A stretch of DNA of 64,000 bases from Mycobacterium sp. E2733 (GTDB taxonomy: Bacteria; Actinomycetota; Actinomycetes; Mycobacteriales; Mycobacteriaceae), in NCBI RefSeq assembly GCF_001667585.1, contig NZ_LZJZ01000093.1, positions 1 through 64,000 on the forward strand. Reading direction: 5' to 3'. The translations under genes and the position numbers were made by a program. The notes beneath the pieces were generated by a model. It had not been told where the DNA came from. It did no database searches and was given only the letters and a program-made list of their open reading frames with translations. Shown piece by piece: positions 45,091 to 53,488 of this stretch (position 1 is the first letter of the stretch; each line of letters opens with the position of its first letter).

Positions 45091-46481
45091 CCGGAATAGC
45101 GGGGAGGACCTTCGCGTCGCTGGCGGCCGCCCTGATGCTGTTGGCGGGTCCGGCGGGCATGGCGGCTGCCGATAACGGGCGTCCGCAAGCCAAGCCCGAG
45201 GAGCGGGCCGCGGCTCTCATCAGGCCGTCCGTCATGTATCTCGCCGCTGAGGGCTACGGGCTGGTCCGGCTGCCCAACGGTGAGGTCTTGTCCCAATTCG
45301 GGCGGGGTTCCAGCATGCCTTTCCTGGCCACCTGGCACTGCACGGCTTTCGTCGTCAACCCCGATGGCTGGGTGGCGACGGCGGGCCACTGCGTCGACCC
45401 GGCGAGCGCCACGCTCCTGATACTCAAGCGGGCCGCCATCGAATACGAGAACGAGTATCCGGGCGCACCGGAGTCGAGCGATCCGGCGCTCACGTTGGAG
45501 TGGCTGCAGAAGAACGCGAAGGTGGAAGGCGACACGCCGGGCCAGGGCGCCCACGTGAGCATCACGCTGATGTCCGGCACGGGAACGAAACTCGCGGACA
45601 AGTTGACCGCCAACGTCGCTGATTTCCGGCCCATGGGCAAGGGCGACGTCGCTCTCCTCACGATCCCGAAGCACAACCTACCGTCGTCGGAACTCGCCAC
45701 CGATGCCGACGTCACCGTCGGAACGCCCGTCCTCGCGGTGGGTTACCCCGAAAGCACCCAAAACATCACCGGCCCTTCGCTGGACCCCACCTACAAGAGC
45801 GGCAAGGTCAGCAAGAAGTCCCGTGCGGGATCCAATCCCGAGTATGAGGTCGACGCCGCGATGACCGACGGCATGAGCGGCGGTCCGACGGTCGGGTTGA
45901 ACGGAAATGTAATCGGTGTCAACAGCTTCGCCCCCGTCAACGAAACTCAGCCGTTCAACTTCATCACGCCGGTGGACGGCATCGCCGCGATCATGGCCGG
46001 CAAGGGGGTCAAGCCGGCGCTGGGACCCGCTGACCGGTTCTATCGCAAGGGATTGACCGACTTCTATGCCGGTCGCTACACCGACGCGATCGGCGAGTTC
46101 GACCAGACTCTGGCGATGTCGCCCGGCTATCCCGGTCTGGACGATCTCAAGTCGAACGCGGTCAATCTGCGTCAGCAATACGGGGATGCCACCCCGCTGA
46201 GCGGAAGAAATCTGTTGTGGTACATCGTCGTCAGTGTCCTGTCGGTGCTTTGCCTTGGCGCCGGCCTCACCTACCTGGGGCTCAGGCTGCGTCTTCGAGT
46301 CACCGCCGCACCAGCCGTACAGCCGCTTCGGCTGATGCCCAAGCATGAGTTACGGGCCGGCGAGCCGCACTTCTGCGCCCATTGCGGGGCCGAGCACCAC
46401 CCGAGCGAGCAGTTCTGCCCGAATTGCGGCAAGCACATCGACCATCCACCGGCGGTGCGGGGAACCGGGCTGATCTCCTGA
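45087..46481 (+). CDS. Secreted/membrane trypsin-like serine protease with TPR and zinc ribbon
   Basis: A 464-residue protein. A signal peptide (ASLAAALMLLAGPAGMAAA) leads to a trypsin-like domain with catalytic His in ATAGHC (near residue 110), Asp in KGDVAL (near 190) and Ser in DGMSGGP (near 270). Residues about 315-350 form a TPR-like unit (GLTDFYAGRYTDAIGEF). A membrane helix (WYIVVSVLSVLCLGAGL) follows, then a C-terminal zinc ribbon with FCAHCG and FCPNCG. With this topology the protease would face outward and the ribbon the cytosol. The GTG at 45087 is the chosen start; no ATG fits before the signal peptide. Confidence 0.8.
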   Translation: MTGIAGRTFASLAAALMLLAGPAGMAAADNGRPQAKPEERAAALIRPSVMYLAAEGYGLVRLPNGEVLSQFGRGSSMPFLATWHCTAFVVNPDGWVATAGHCVDPASATLLILKRAAIEYENEYPGAPESSDPALTLEWLQKNAKVEGDTPGQGAHVSITLMSGTGTKLADKLTANVADFRPMGKGDVALLTIPKHNLPSSELATDADVTVGTPVLAVGYPESTQNITGPSLDPTYKSGKVSKKSRAGSNPEYEVDAAMTDGMSGGPTVGLNGNVIGVNSFAPVNETQPFNFITPVDGIAAIMAGKGVKPALGPADRFYRKGLTDFYAGRYTDAIGEFDQTLAMSPGYPGLDDLKSNAVNLRQQYGDATPLSGRNLLWYIVVSVLSVLCLGAGLTYLGLRLRLRVTAAPAVQPLRLMPKHELRAGEPHFCAHCGAEHHPSEQFCPNCGKHIDHPPAVRGTGLIS

Positions 46482-46495
46482 CGGATGGCCTATCG

Positions 46496-46900
46496 GTGAA
46501 CGCGGGATTATCAACCAGAGTGGCGGCCCGGTTCGACGACGCGGCGGCCCGCACACGAGAAGCTCTTGCCCAGAACGGGTTCGGTGTGCTGACCGAAATC
46601 GACGTCAAGGCGAAAGTGCGGCTCCAACTCGGCGTGGAGATGGAGGACTACCTGATCCTTGGCGCCTGCGATCCGGCTCTGGCGTATCGAGCCATCAGTG
46701 TGGATCGAGAGATCGGGCTGCTGCTGCCGTGCAGCGTATTGGTGCGCGCAGACCCGGGCGACCCGGGCACGGTAATCGTTGAGGCGATGGATCCCGGGCT
46801 CCTGCTCGAGGTGACCGGCGAGCCGGCCCTGATCTCGATCGCCGCCGAGATCACGGAGAGCCTGCGTGCCGCGATCGCGTCGCTGACCGAAAGCGATTGA
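46496..46900 (+). CDS. DUF302 family protein
   Basis: A 134-residue DUF302 protein: TREALAQNGFGVLTEID, LGACDPALAYRAI, IGLLLPCSVLVR. Its GTG start at 46496 lies 14 bp after the protease stop with GGATGG upstream. DUF302 proteins are small dimeric folds of unknown role, sometimes haem- or thiol-linked. The gene overlaps the convergent hydrogenase protease gene by 50 bp at its 3' end (46851-46900). Confidence 0.78.
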   Translation: MNAGLSTRVAARFDDAAARTREALAQNGFGVLTEIDVKAKVRLQLGVEMEDYLILGACDPALAYRAISVDREIGLLLPCSVLVRADPGDPGTVIVEAMDPGLLLEVTGEPALISIAAEITESLRAAIASLTESD

Positions 46901-47351
46901 TCTCGGCGGCTACCATGCCGACCACCACCGGCACCGCTCGTGCGACCGGCGGGGTCAGTTCGTCGCCATGGCCGGTGTCCGCCGCCTCGACGGCGAAGAC
47001 CACGACCTGGTCGGGTGCCCGCCCGAGCTCTCGAGCCAGCGCATGGGTGCGGCCGATATCGATGCCGTGCGAGCTCAAGCCCTCGCCCTCGGTGGACACC
47101 TCATCCGGTTGATAGCGGTGGACGCGGCCCGGGGTCGACGGGGTGACGATCGCCGCGTCGATGACCACGGCCAGCGCCACCCCCGTCCACGCCTCGACAA
47201 CACCCATCGGTTCCGCAATGCCGGTCCGTACAACAACGTTCGGCCAGGCAAGGCGTTCCATTGCCAGCGCAGCCGCGACGCCGACGCCGTCGTCGCGCCG
47301 GTAGCAGTTGCCGAGCCCGATAACGACAACCCCGCCGGCGTCTTCGGTCAT
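46851..47351 (-). CDS. [NiFe]-hydrogenase maturation protease
   Basis: A 166-residue HycI/HybD-type endopeptidase that clips the C-terminal extension of the large subunit after Ni insertion. The N-terminal motif VIGLGNCYRRDDGVG carries the first Ni-sensing acid. VVIDAA is the second conserved acid region, and SSHGIDIG and VFAVEAADTG follow. The start at 47351 overlaps the stop of the large-subunit gene by 4 bp. It is the last gene of the hydrogenase operon. Confidence 0.85.
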   Translation of the reverse strand: MTEDAGGVVVIGLGNCYRRDDGVGVAAALAMERLAWPNVVVRTGIAEPMGVVEAWTGVALAVVIDAAIVTPSTPGRVHRYQPDEVSTEGEGLSSHGIDIGRTHALARELGRAPDQVVVFAVEAADTGHGDELTPPVARAVPVVVGMVAAEINRFRSATRSRHAGSP

Positions 47352-48640
47352 CGTCGCTGCACCGTCAGCTTCAAGAAGTGCGCCGAGCAGGAAATGCACG
47401 GGTCGTAGCTGCGGATCAGCTGTTCGCACAGCTCCGTCAACGCGCCATCGTCGAGCGTGAGGTTGTCCGAAACCAGGCGGGCCAGGTCGGCCTCGATGGC
47501 CCCCTGGTTCTGCGAAGTCGGCGGGATGATGGTCGCGGCCGACACCAGCCCCTCCTCGTCGATCCGGTATCGGTGATACAACAGGCCGCGGGGCGCCTCG
47601 CTGACACCGTGGCCAACCCCGGCCCGAGCCGGCACGGGGACGAACGGCCTTGCCGGACGCTGGTATTCGTCGATGATCCGCAGTGCCTCTTCGATCGCGA
47701 AGACGACTTCCACCGCGCGGACCACGATGCTGCGGAACGGGTTTCGGCATTCGCCCGATAACCCGGCCCGGGCGGCCACCTGAGCGGCGACCGGCGACAG
47801 CGCCGCCGCGTTCAGCGAATACCGCGCCAGCGGTCCGGTCAGGTGGCGACCGCCATCGAGGGTCGCGTGCAGGGCTGTGGAGTGGGGCAACTGCGACTCG
47901 ACGACGTGGTCGGTGAAGTCGGCCACGCCGAAGGCCGGACCGGCGCTGCGAGCGATGGCCCCGTTCTCGATCGGGTATTCCCCCGATGCCGTGAGCGCCA
48001 GGAACTCGTGCTCGAGCTGGACGTCGGGGAACTCGAACCCCGAGACCCACTCGACCGTCGCCACGGCGTCGTCCAGCGCGCGACGCAACTGCTCTTCGAT
48101 CGGCTTGAAGTCCGATCGTGTTGGGACGGAATAGAACCCGCCCAGCCGCACATTGACGGGATGAATGGCCCGGCCCCCGACGAACTCCATCAGCCGGTTG
48201 CCCGCCTTCTTCAGCGCCAGCCCCCGCTCGACGATCTCCCGATGATCGCGCGCCATGCCGACGATGTCGGCGTAGCCGAGGAAGTCCGGCGCGTGCAACA
48301 AGTAGATGTGCAGGGCGTGACTGTTGATCCATTCGCCGCAGTACAGCAGCCGCCGCAGCGCGACCAGCTCCTCGTCCACCTCGACCCCGCAGGCGTCTTC
48401 GATCGCATTGCAGGCGCTGACCTGGTAGGCGACCGGGCAGATGCCGCAGACGCGTGCCGTCAGGTCGGGCGGCTCGGTGTGGGCGCGCCCGCGCAGGAAG
48501 GCTTCGAAGAAGCGTGGCGGCTCATAGATGTTGAGCTGCACGCTCTGCAGCGCGCCGTCCTGCAGCGTGACGTGCAGCGCGCCTTCACCTTCCACCCGGG
48601 TCAACGTGCCGACGCTCAGGGTGCGCTCGGACGAGTTCAC
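47348..48640 (-). CDS. [NiFe]-hydrogenase large subunit, group 3b type
   Basis: A 430-residue catalytic subunit. Ni-binding cysteines are in [11 protein letters not shown] near residue 65 and in DPCISCSAH close to the C-terminus. A nine-residue tail after the His is the expected substrate of the downstream maturation protease. The gene starts with GTG at 48640, overlapping the small-subunit stop. The arrangement matches the cytosolic, NAD(P)-linked Hyd3 of M. smegmatis (MSMEG_3928-3931), which recycles reductant in hypoxia under DosR control. Confidence 0.9.
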   Translation of the reverse strand: MNSSERTLSVGTLTRVEGEGALHVTLQDGALQSVQLNIYEPPRFFEAFLRGRAHTEPPDLTARVCGICPVAYQVSACNAIEDACGVEVDEELVALRRLLYCGEWINSHALHIYLLHAPDFLGYADIVGMARDHREIVERGLALKKAGNRLMEFVGGRAIHPVNVRLGGFYSVPTRSDFKPIEEQLRRALDDAVATVEWVSGFEFPDVQLEHEFLALTASGEYPIENGAIARSAGPAFGVADFTDHVVESQLPHSTALHATLDGGRHLTGPLARYSLNAAALSPVAAQVAARAGLSGECRNPFRSIVVRAVEVVFAIEEALRIIDEYQRPARPFVPVPARAGVGHGVSEAPRGLLYHRYRIDEEGLVSAATIIPPTSQNQGAIEADLARLVSDNLTLDDGALTELCEQLIRSYDPCISCSAHFLKLTVQRR

Positions 48641-49395
48641 GGCTCGCTCCGTTCGGCGGCGAACGTGGCGACATTGAACGTCGAGAACACCCGGTCGACG
48701 TCGCCGTCGGACATCCCGTCGCGGCGCAGCAGCGGGATCAGCGTCGCCGTGCGCGGCGCCGCCGACGGGCCGAAACAGCCGTAGCAACCGCGGTTATGGC
48801 TGGGGCACAACGCCCCGCAACCGGCGTGGGTGACCGGGCCGAGACACGGAATCCCCTCGGAGACAATGACACACGTCACTCCGCGGAGTTTGCACTCGGT
48901 GCACACCGTCTTGGCCGGCAGCCGCGGCTTGCGCCCGATCAGCAGGGCCGCCAGGGTGTCGAGCAGCTGGCCGCGGTCGATCGGGCAGCCCGGCAACTGG
49001 TAATCGACCTTGACGTGTGCCGACGCGGGCGTCGACGTCGCCAGCGTGTCAATGTATTCCGGCTTGGCATAGACCACGGAGGCGAACTCGGCGACATCGG
49101 CGAAGTTGCGCAGGGCCTGCACTCCCCCGGCCGTCGCGCACGCCCCGATGGTGACGAGCACCCGCGATTGCCGCCGAATCTCTTGGATGCGTTGCTCGTC
49201 GTGCCGCGTGGTGATCGAGCCCTCGACCAGCGAGACGTCGTATGGACCGGTCACGGTGGCGCTGGAGGCCTCGGCGAAGTTGGCGATCTGCACTTGGTCG
49301 GCGAGCAGCAGCAGTTCGTCCTCGCAATCCAGCAGGGTCAGTTGACATCCGTCGCACGAGGCGAACTTCCACACGGCCAGGGTGGGTCGGGTCAT
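48637..49395 (-). CDS. [NiFe]-hydrogenase small subunit, group 3b type
   Basis: A 252-residue Fe-S subunit. Proximal cluster ligands are in [23 protein letters not shown] and LPGCPID. Additional cysteines for further clusters are in [11 protein letters not shown] and [20 protein letters not shown]. No Tat signal is present, so the enzyme is cytosolic, as for group 3. The start at 49395 follows AGGAGC and overlaps the flavin-subunit stop. Confidence 0.9.
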   Translation of the reverse strand: MTRPTLAVWKFASCDGCQLTLLDCEDELLLLADQVQIANFAEASSATVTGPYDVSLVEGSITTRHDEQRIQEIRRQSRVLVTIGACATAGGVQALRNFADVAEFASVVYAKPEYIDTLATSTPASAHVKVDYQLPGCPIDRGQLLDTLAALLIGRKPRLPAKTVCTECKLRGVTCVIVSEGIPCLGPVTHAGCGALCPSHNRGCYGCFGPSAAPRTATLIPLLRRDGMSDGDVDRVFSTFNVATFAAERSEP

Positions 49396-50243
49396 CACAG
49401 CTCCTTCACCCGTAACAGTGGACCGGCGACGTCGTAGCCCACCACGGGACCGTCGCGGCACAGCAGCAGCGGCCCCAACTGACAGTGTCCGCACATGCCG
49501 ACCCCGCACTGCATGTTCCGCTCCAGCGATACTCGGATGTTCTTGGCGGCAACATCTTTCGCGAGCAGGGCCTCCGCGCCGAACCGCAGCATCGGCTCGG
49601 GCCCGCACAGGAAAGCGGTAGTGCGATCGGGATCCAGGGCGAGCCGCCCCAGCGGCTCGGTGACCAGGCCGACCTCGCCGCGCCATCCCGGTGTCTGGGC
49701 GTCGACGATCAGATGCACGTCGATTTGCGGGTCGTGCGACCACTTTTCGAGCTGAGCGGCGAAGACGAAGTCGGCCCGCGATCGGGCGCCCACGATGAGC
49801 GTCACCCTGCCATAGCGTGCCCGATCGGCGAGCGCACCCAGTATCGCCGGGCGCAACGGGCACAGGCCTACGCCGCCGGCGACCATGACCAGATCCCGCC
49901 CCACGGCTTCGGCCAACCCCCACGTCGTGCCGAAGGGTCCGCGGACACCGATGATGCTCCCCGGCTGTGCGTCGTGCAGGGCGCGGCTCACCGCGCCGAC
50001 CGCTCGGACCGTATGCGTGATCGATCCGTCGGTGACCGTGGGATCGCCGCTGATCGAGATGGCGGCCTCGCCCACCCCGAATGCGTAGAGCATCATGAAC
50101 TCTCCGGGCTGCGGAGCGCGCAGCACTTCGCCGAGCGGTTCGAGGCAGAGGGTTGCCGAGTCGGGGCTTTCGACGACGCGGCTGCGCACCCGGTACGGGT
50201 TCGGCGCCATCACCGGTGCGACGGCGGTCGCAGCCTCAGTCAT
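49395..50243 (-). CDS. Hydrogenase FAD/NAD(P)-binding subunit
   Basis: A 282-residue ferredoxin-NADP reductase-like subunit. An FAD-binding barrel ([23 protein letters not shown]) precedes the nucleotide domain ([19 protein letters not shown]). The C-terminal [2Fe-2S] motif is [12 protein letters not shown], with a fourth Cys in LLCRDGP, as in dihydroorotate dehydrogenase electron-transfer subunits. It links the hydrogenase to NAD(P)(H). Confidence 0.88.
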   Translation of the reverse strand: MTEAATAVAPVMAPNPYRVRSRVVESPDSATLCLEPLGEVLRAPQPGEFMMLYAFGVGEAAISISGDPTVTDGSITHTVRAVGAVSRALHDAQPGSIIGVRGPFGTTWGLAEAVGRDLVMVAGGVGLCPLRPAILGALADRARYGRVTLIVGARSRADFVFAAQLEKWSHDPQIDVHLIVDAQTPGWRGEVGLVTEPLGRLALDPDRTTAFLCGPEPMLRFGAEALLAKDVAAKNIRVSLERNMQCGVGMCGHCQLGPLLLCRDGPVVGYDVAGPLLRVKEL

Positions 50244-51360
50244 CGCGGGCCATCTTGTTCATTTCCTCGGTGATGTCGATCCCGGTGGGGCACCAGGCAA
50301 TACACCGCCCGCAGCCGACACATCCCGACATGTCGAACTGGTCGTGCCAGGTGCCGAGTTTGTGGCTCAGCCAGTGCCGGTACCGCGAGGCGCCGGACTT
50401 GCGGACGCTGCCACCGCCGTGGATGTAGGTGAAGTCCGGCTCAAAGCACGACGCCCAGTTCTGCCAGCGCTCCGCATGCTCGCCGGTCAGATCGCTGACG
50501 TCCTCGGTGCTGGTGCAGAAGCAGGTGGGGCACACCATGGTGCAGTTGCCACACGTCAGGCAGCGGCTGGCGACCTCGTCCCACTGCGGGGACTCGCGGG
50601 AACGAACGAGCAAGTCGCGCAGGTCCGTGTCTGGCATCTGGCGACCCATCCGATGCGAGGCCGCCTGCACCGCGGCATGTGCGGAACCGATCTCCGCATC
50701 GTCGGCGGCCCGGTGCGGGACGGCCGCGAGCACGTCGGCGCCCTCTTGGGTCCCGACCTCGACCAGGTACGTCACACCGCCACCGTCGAGTCGCTCGGTC
50801 AGGGCCAGGTCGTACCCCGGTCCGGCCGCGGGGCCGGTACCCATCGAGGCGCAGAAGCACAACCCGCCCGGCTCCGTGCAATTGACCGCGATCACGAAGA
50901 TCTGCCGATGCCGGCGGACGAAGGAGTTGTCGGCAAACTGGCCACGGCCAAGGACGCGGTCGAGCGTCGCGATCGCGGCCAAGTCACACCCGCGCACTCC
51001 CAGGAATGCGTATCGCGGCGCCTGCTCGTCTGATTCCGCGTTGCTGAAGCCGTCCCGACTGCCGGACCACAGCCGGCGCCGTGGCGGGTGCAAGAACTGC
51101 TTCCATGACTGCGGCCCGAACGAGTGCCCGAACGCCGCGTCGTCGTCACGCCGGCGCACCCGATATTGCCCGGGCGCCACGTCGACCCCCCACCCGCGCG
51201 GCAGGTCCGCGGCGGACTCGAGTTGATCGAGCACGATCGCGTCGTCCCGCAACGTCGGACCGATGACGCGGTAGCCGCGCTCGATCAGGACCTCGACCAG
51301 GCGTTGCAGTCCGGCGGTGTCAAACGATGCGGCACCGGAATTGTTGCCGTTTCCGCTCAT
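50236..51360 (-). CDS. Hydrogenase 4Fe-4S electron-transfer subunit
   Basis: A 374-residue subunit with two C-terminal 4Fe-4S motifs: CLTCGNCTMVCPTC (near residue 262) and CVGCGRCIAWCPTG (near 350). Other conserved cysteines are in GVRGCDLAAI and CTEPGGLCFC. It is the beta subunit of group 3b hydrogenases (sulfhydrogenase-type HydB). Start MSGNGNNSG at 51360; the longer frame upstream overlaps the Rv1733c-like gene. It overlaps the flavin subunit by 8 bp. Confidence 0.88.
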   Translation of the reverse strand: MSGNGNNSGAASFDTAGLQRLVEVLIERGYRVIGPTLRDDAIVLDQLESAADLPRGWGVDVAPGQYRVRRRDDDAAFGHSFGPQSWKQFLHPPRRRLWSGSRDGFSNAESDEQAPRYAFLGVRGCDLAAIATLDRVLGRGQFADNSFVRRHRQIFVIAVNCTEPGGLCFCASMGTGPAAGPGYDLALTERLDGGGVTYLVEVGTQEGADVLAAVPHRAADDAEIGSAHAAVQAASHRMGRQMPDTDLRDLLVRSRESPQWDEVASRCLTCGNCTMVCPTCFCTSTEDVSDLTGEHAERWQNWASCFEPDFTYIHGGGSVRKSGASRYRHWLSHKLGTWHDQFDMSGCVGCGRCIAWCPTGIDITEEMNKMARDD

Positions 51361-51419
51361 CGACCCATCATCCGCCGGTTCGGTTGTGCTGTATAGGGGT
51401 TTGGCAACGGGGTCATCGG

Positions 51420-51980
51420 CTACGACGTCTCCGCGAGGAACTTGATGTCGTGTTCCCACATGGCGTCGCGGGCACGGTCCAGCCGCGACCGGACGACCGC
51501 TACGAGTGCCGCCATCGTCATGGTCACCGCCAGCGCCGTCACCACCGCCACGCCGACCGCCTCGCCCGCCGCGAGCCAGGTCGGGGTGGGCGGATCCACC
51601 GGATTGCCGTCCCCGTCCACCCACATCTCGATGGTTCCGCCCAACGTGGCCTGCTCGGTGACTGCCAGTGGTCCCTCGCGTTCGCCGGTCGGCCCCGACC
51701 ACTTCGCCTGCACGACAGTGACACCCAGATCCTCGACCAGGGCATCGACGACCGTTGCCGGCACGCGGTGCCGTTCGTGCGCCTCCCGGGTGTAGACCCG
51801 GTCCCGCGCGTCGAAGGTCACCGCGCCCAACACACCGGCGACCGGAACGGCGATCAGGGACATCACCAGCGCCACTAGCATGACCAGGGATTCGATGCGG
51901 TCCGCGCGGCGAAGCAACGGGTTACGGCCGAAAACGCGCGCAACCCGCCAACGGCTTGGGTCGAAGGTGAACGTCTCCAT
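51420..51980 (-). CDS. Two-helix membrane protein, Rv1733c-like
   Basis: A 186-residue protein with a membrane helix near residues 30-52 (LVMLVALVMSLIAVPVAGVL) and another near 145-170 (AVGVAVVTALAVTMTMAALV). The loop between them, about 90 residues, should lie outside. The N-terminus RVFGRNPLLRRADRIE is typical of mycobacterial Rv1733c, a DosR-regulon antigen of unknown function. AGGGGACAGGAC precedes the ATG at 51980. It lies 46 bp after the Rv3131-like gene and 59 bp before the hydrogenase genes. Confidence 0.83.
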   Translation of the reverse strand: METFTFDPSRWRVARVFGRNPLLRRADRIESLVMLVALVMSLIAVPVAGVLGAVTFDARDRVYTREAHERHRVPATVVDALVEDLGVTVVQAKWSGPTGEREGPLAVTEQATLGGTIEMWVDGDGNPVDPPTPTWLAAGEAVGVAVVTALAVTMTMAALVAVVRSRLDRARDAMWEHDIKFLAETS

Positions 51981-52026
51981 CGTGTCCTGTCCCCTGCGCC
52001 GCAACCGTTTCGGTGGATTCGCCGGT

Positions 52027-53025
52027 TCAGAGGGCGACCTGGTGCGCGTGGTCGGTCATCCACTCGACGAAGTCGGACAGCTCGCGCCGCGGCGTCGCGG
52101 GCAACGGGTCCGCGTTGATGGGCGCCCAGCCCACCCGGAGCAGCATCTGGGGATAGCTGCTGTCGCCGAAGATGTCGGATTGGACCGCCGCGCGCGTTCC
52201 GGGCGTCTCCAGCGGTTCGGTGACGGGACAACTCACCAGCCCCAGTGACGTCGCGGTGAGCAGGACGACGCTGGTCGCCTCACCGGCGCGCAGCTGGGCC
52301 ATGCGGTCGTCGTTGCGGGTGCCCAGCGCGAGGACGATCGCGTTGTCGTCGGCCGACGACGAATCCGGCGGCATGGGCAGCACCGGGCCGGCGAAGACCC
52401 GACCCGGAATCTTCGCCGTGAGATCCGGTACCGGCGTGTTGCGCGCGGGAACACCGGCCACCGACGCGTAGCGGCCGCTCCACTCGGTGAGCTCAGCGAG
52501 ATAATCCTGGTTCATGTGGTTCCGGACGGATTGAGCGACGATCTTCCGCAGATTGTCGAGGTCTTCGACCTGGCAGAGCGTCACCCCGCTCCGGGCCGCC
52601 CGGGCCGCCATCAGGGCGACATCGCCCACGGGCACGGGCCAGGAGCTGTAGTAGCGCCGGTCGGTTCGCCGTCGCGGTATCGCCGCGGCCAGCGCTATGT
52701 CGACGGAGTCCGCGCGGTGCGGCGAAAGTTCGATCGCCGCAAGGTGGCTGGGGTCGGCGGGATTCGGCAGGCGGGTGACCTTGGAAAGCCACCCGACCGC
52801 CGCGAGCGCGACGACACAGTGATGCAGGGCCGCACCGCAACTCAACATGAGGTCCCGGCCATCCGGGTCGATGTTGGGCAGGTGCCGGCTCTCGTCGGCG
52901 TAGAGGTGCAGGCTCGCCGCATCCACCCGCCACCGCCAGGGCTGGCTGTTGTGCACCGAGGGTGCCCGAGATGCCAGACTCAAAACCGTCCGCACCGTGC
53001 CGGCGTCCGGAAATCGAGTGTTCAT
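52027..53025 (-). CDS. Nitroreductase-like protein, Rv3131 homologue
   Basis: A 332-residue protein, the same length as Rv3131 and very similar throughout ([63 protein letters not shown]-like SSYPQMLLRVGWAPI). The start at 53025 is preferred over 53034 because AAGGGA is 9 bp from it. Rv3131 is among the most strongly DosR-induced genes. A box with a full GGGACTTT half lies 87 bp upstream. It may be the first gene of a nine-gene unit that runs through Rv1733c-like and hydrogenase genes. Confidence 0.9.
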   Translation of the reverse strand: MNTRFPDAGTVRTVLSLASRAPSVHNSQPWRWRVDAASLHLYADESRHLPNIDPDGRDLMLSCGAALHHCVVALAAVGWLSKVTRLPNPADPSHLAAIELSPHRADSVDIALAAAIPRRRTDRRYYSSWPVPVGDVALMAARAARSGVTLCQVEDLDNLRKIVAQSVRNHMNQDYLAELTEWSGRYASVAGVPARNTPVPDLTAKIPGRVFAGPVLPMPPDSSSADDNAIVLALGTRNDDRMAQLRAGEATSVVLLTATSLGLVSCPVTEPLETPGTRAAVQSDIFGDSSYPQMLLRVGWAPINADPLPATPRRELSDFVEWMTDHAHQVAL

Positions 53026-53111
53026 GGCGGTCATTCCCTTCGTATTGCTTCGTCTTGTCTACGATCGCGGATTGCTGCCGGCCCGACGAGAGCCTGACGG
53101 CTCTAGCCCGA

Positions 53112-53126
53112 GGGACTTTGGGCCAA
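53112..53126 (-). promoter_or_regulatory. DosR box upstream of Rv3131-like gene and hydrogenase unit
   Basis: GGGACTTTGGGCCAA is a strong DosR box. It lies 87 bp before the Rv3131-like start and just after the stop of the 88-residue gene. Confidence 0.75.
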
Positions 53127-53134
53127 TCGCATAC

Positions 53135-53401
53135 CTACGCGGCCGCCGCGATTGCCACATCGATGGACAGCTGATCGCCAATGGCGTAGGCCGCCGACCA
53201 GTCGCCGAGGCAGGCCGCCCGTGCCAGCTCGTCCACCAGGGGGCTGTGGGCGCCCAGCTCTGATAGCCATGCCGCCACGATGGGTGCGATCTCATGACCG
53301 GGCACCCGGACCGTGCGTCCGCCGTGCAAGCGGTCGGTGACGCGATACATCGTTGCGGTCGGCACGGCTCGCAAGTGGTGCCGTCGTGCTGCGAACCTCA
53401 T
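53135..53401 (-). CDS. Hypothetical protein
   Basis: An 88-residue protein, not recognised. It begins with a basic segment (RFAARRHHLRAV) followed by mixed helices (IVAAWLSELGAHSPLVDELARA) and a hydrophobic, Ala-rich C-terminus (DVAIAAAA). GGAGG six bases before the ATG at 53401 supports translation. A palindrome-like GGCCCACAGGGCCG about 50 bp upstream could be a weak regulatory site. Confidence 0.6.
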   Translation of the reverse strand: MRFAARRHHLRAVPTATMYRVTDRLHGGRTVRVPGHEIAPIVAAWLSELGAHSPLVDELARAACLGDWSAAYAIGDQLSIDVAIAAAA

Positions 53402-53488
53402 CACGGCCTCCTCCATCGAGCTTGAAATACATCCGACCACTCCCCCGCTCCGGCCCACAGGGCCGAACGCAACCGGGCTGCAGGTGCT

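Noticed and set aside
53452-53467. GGCCCACAGGGCCGAA as a DosR box for the 88-residue gene
   Set aside because: Palindromic but lacks the GGGAC/GTCCC half-sites; could be chance in GC-rich DNA.
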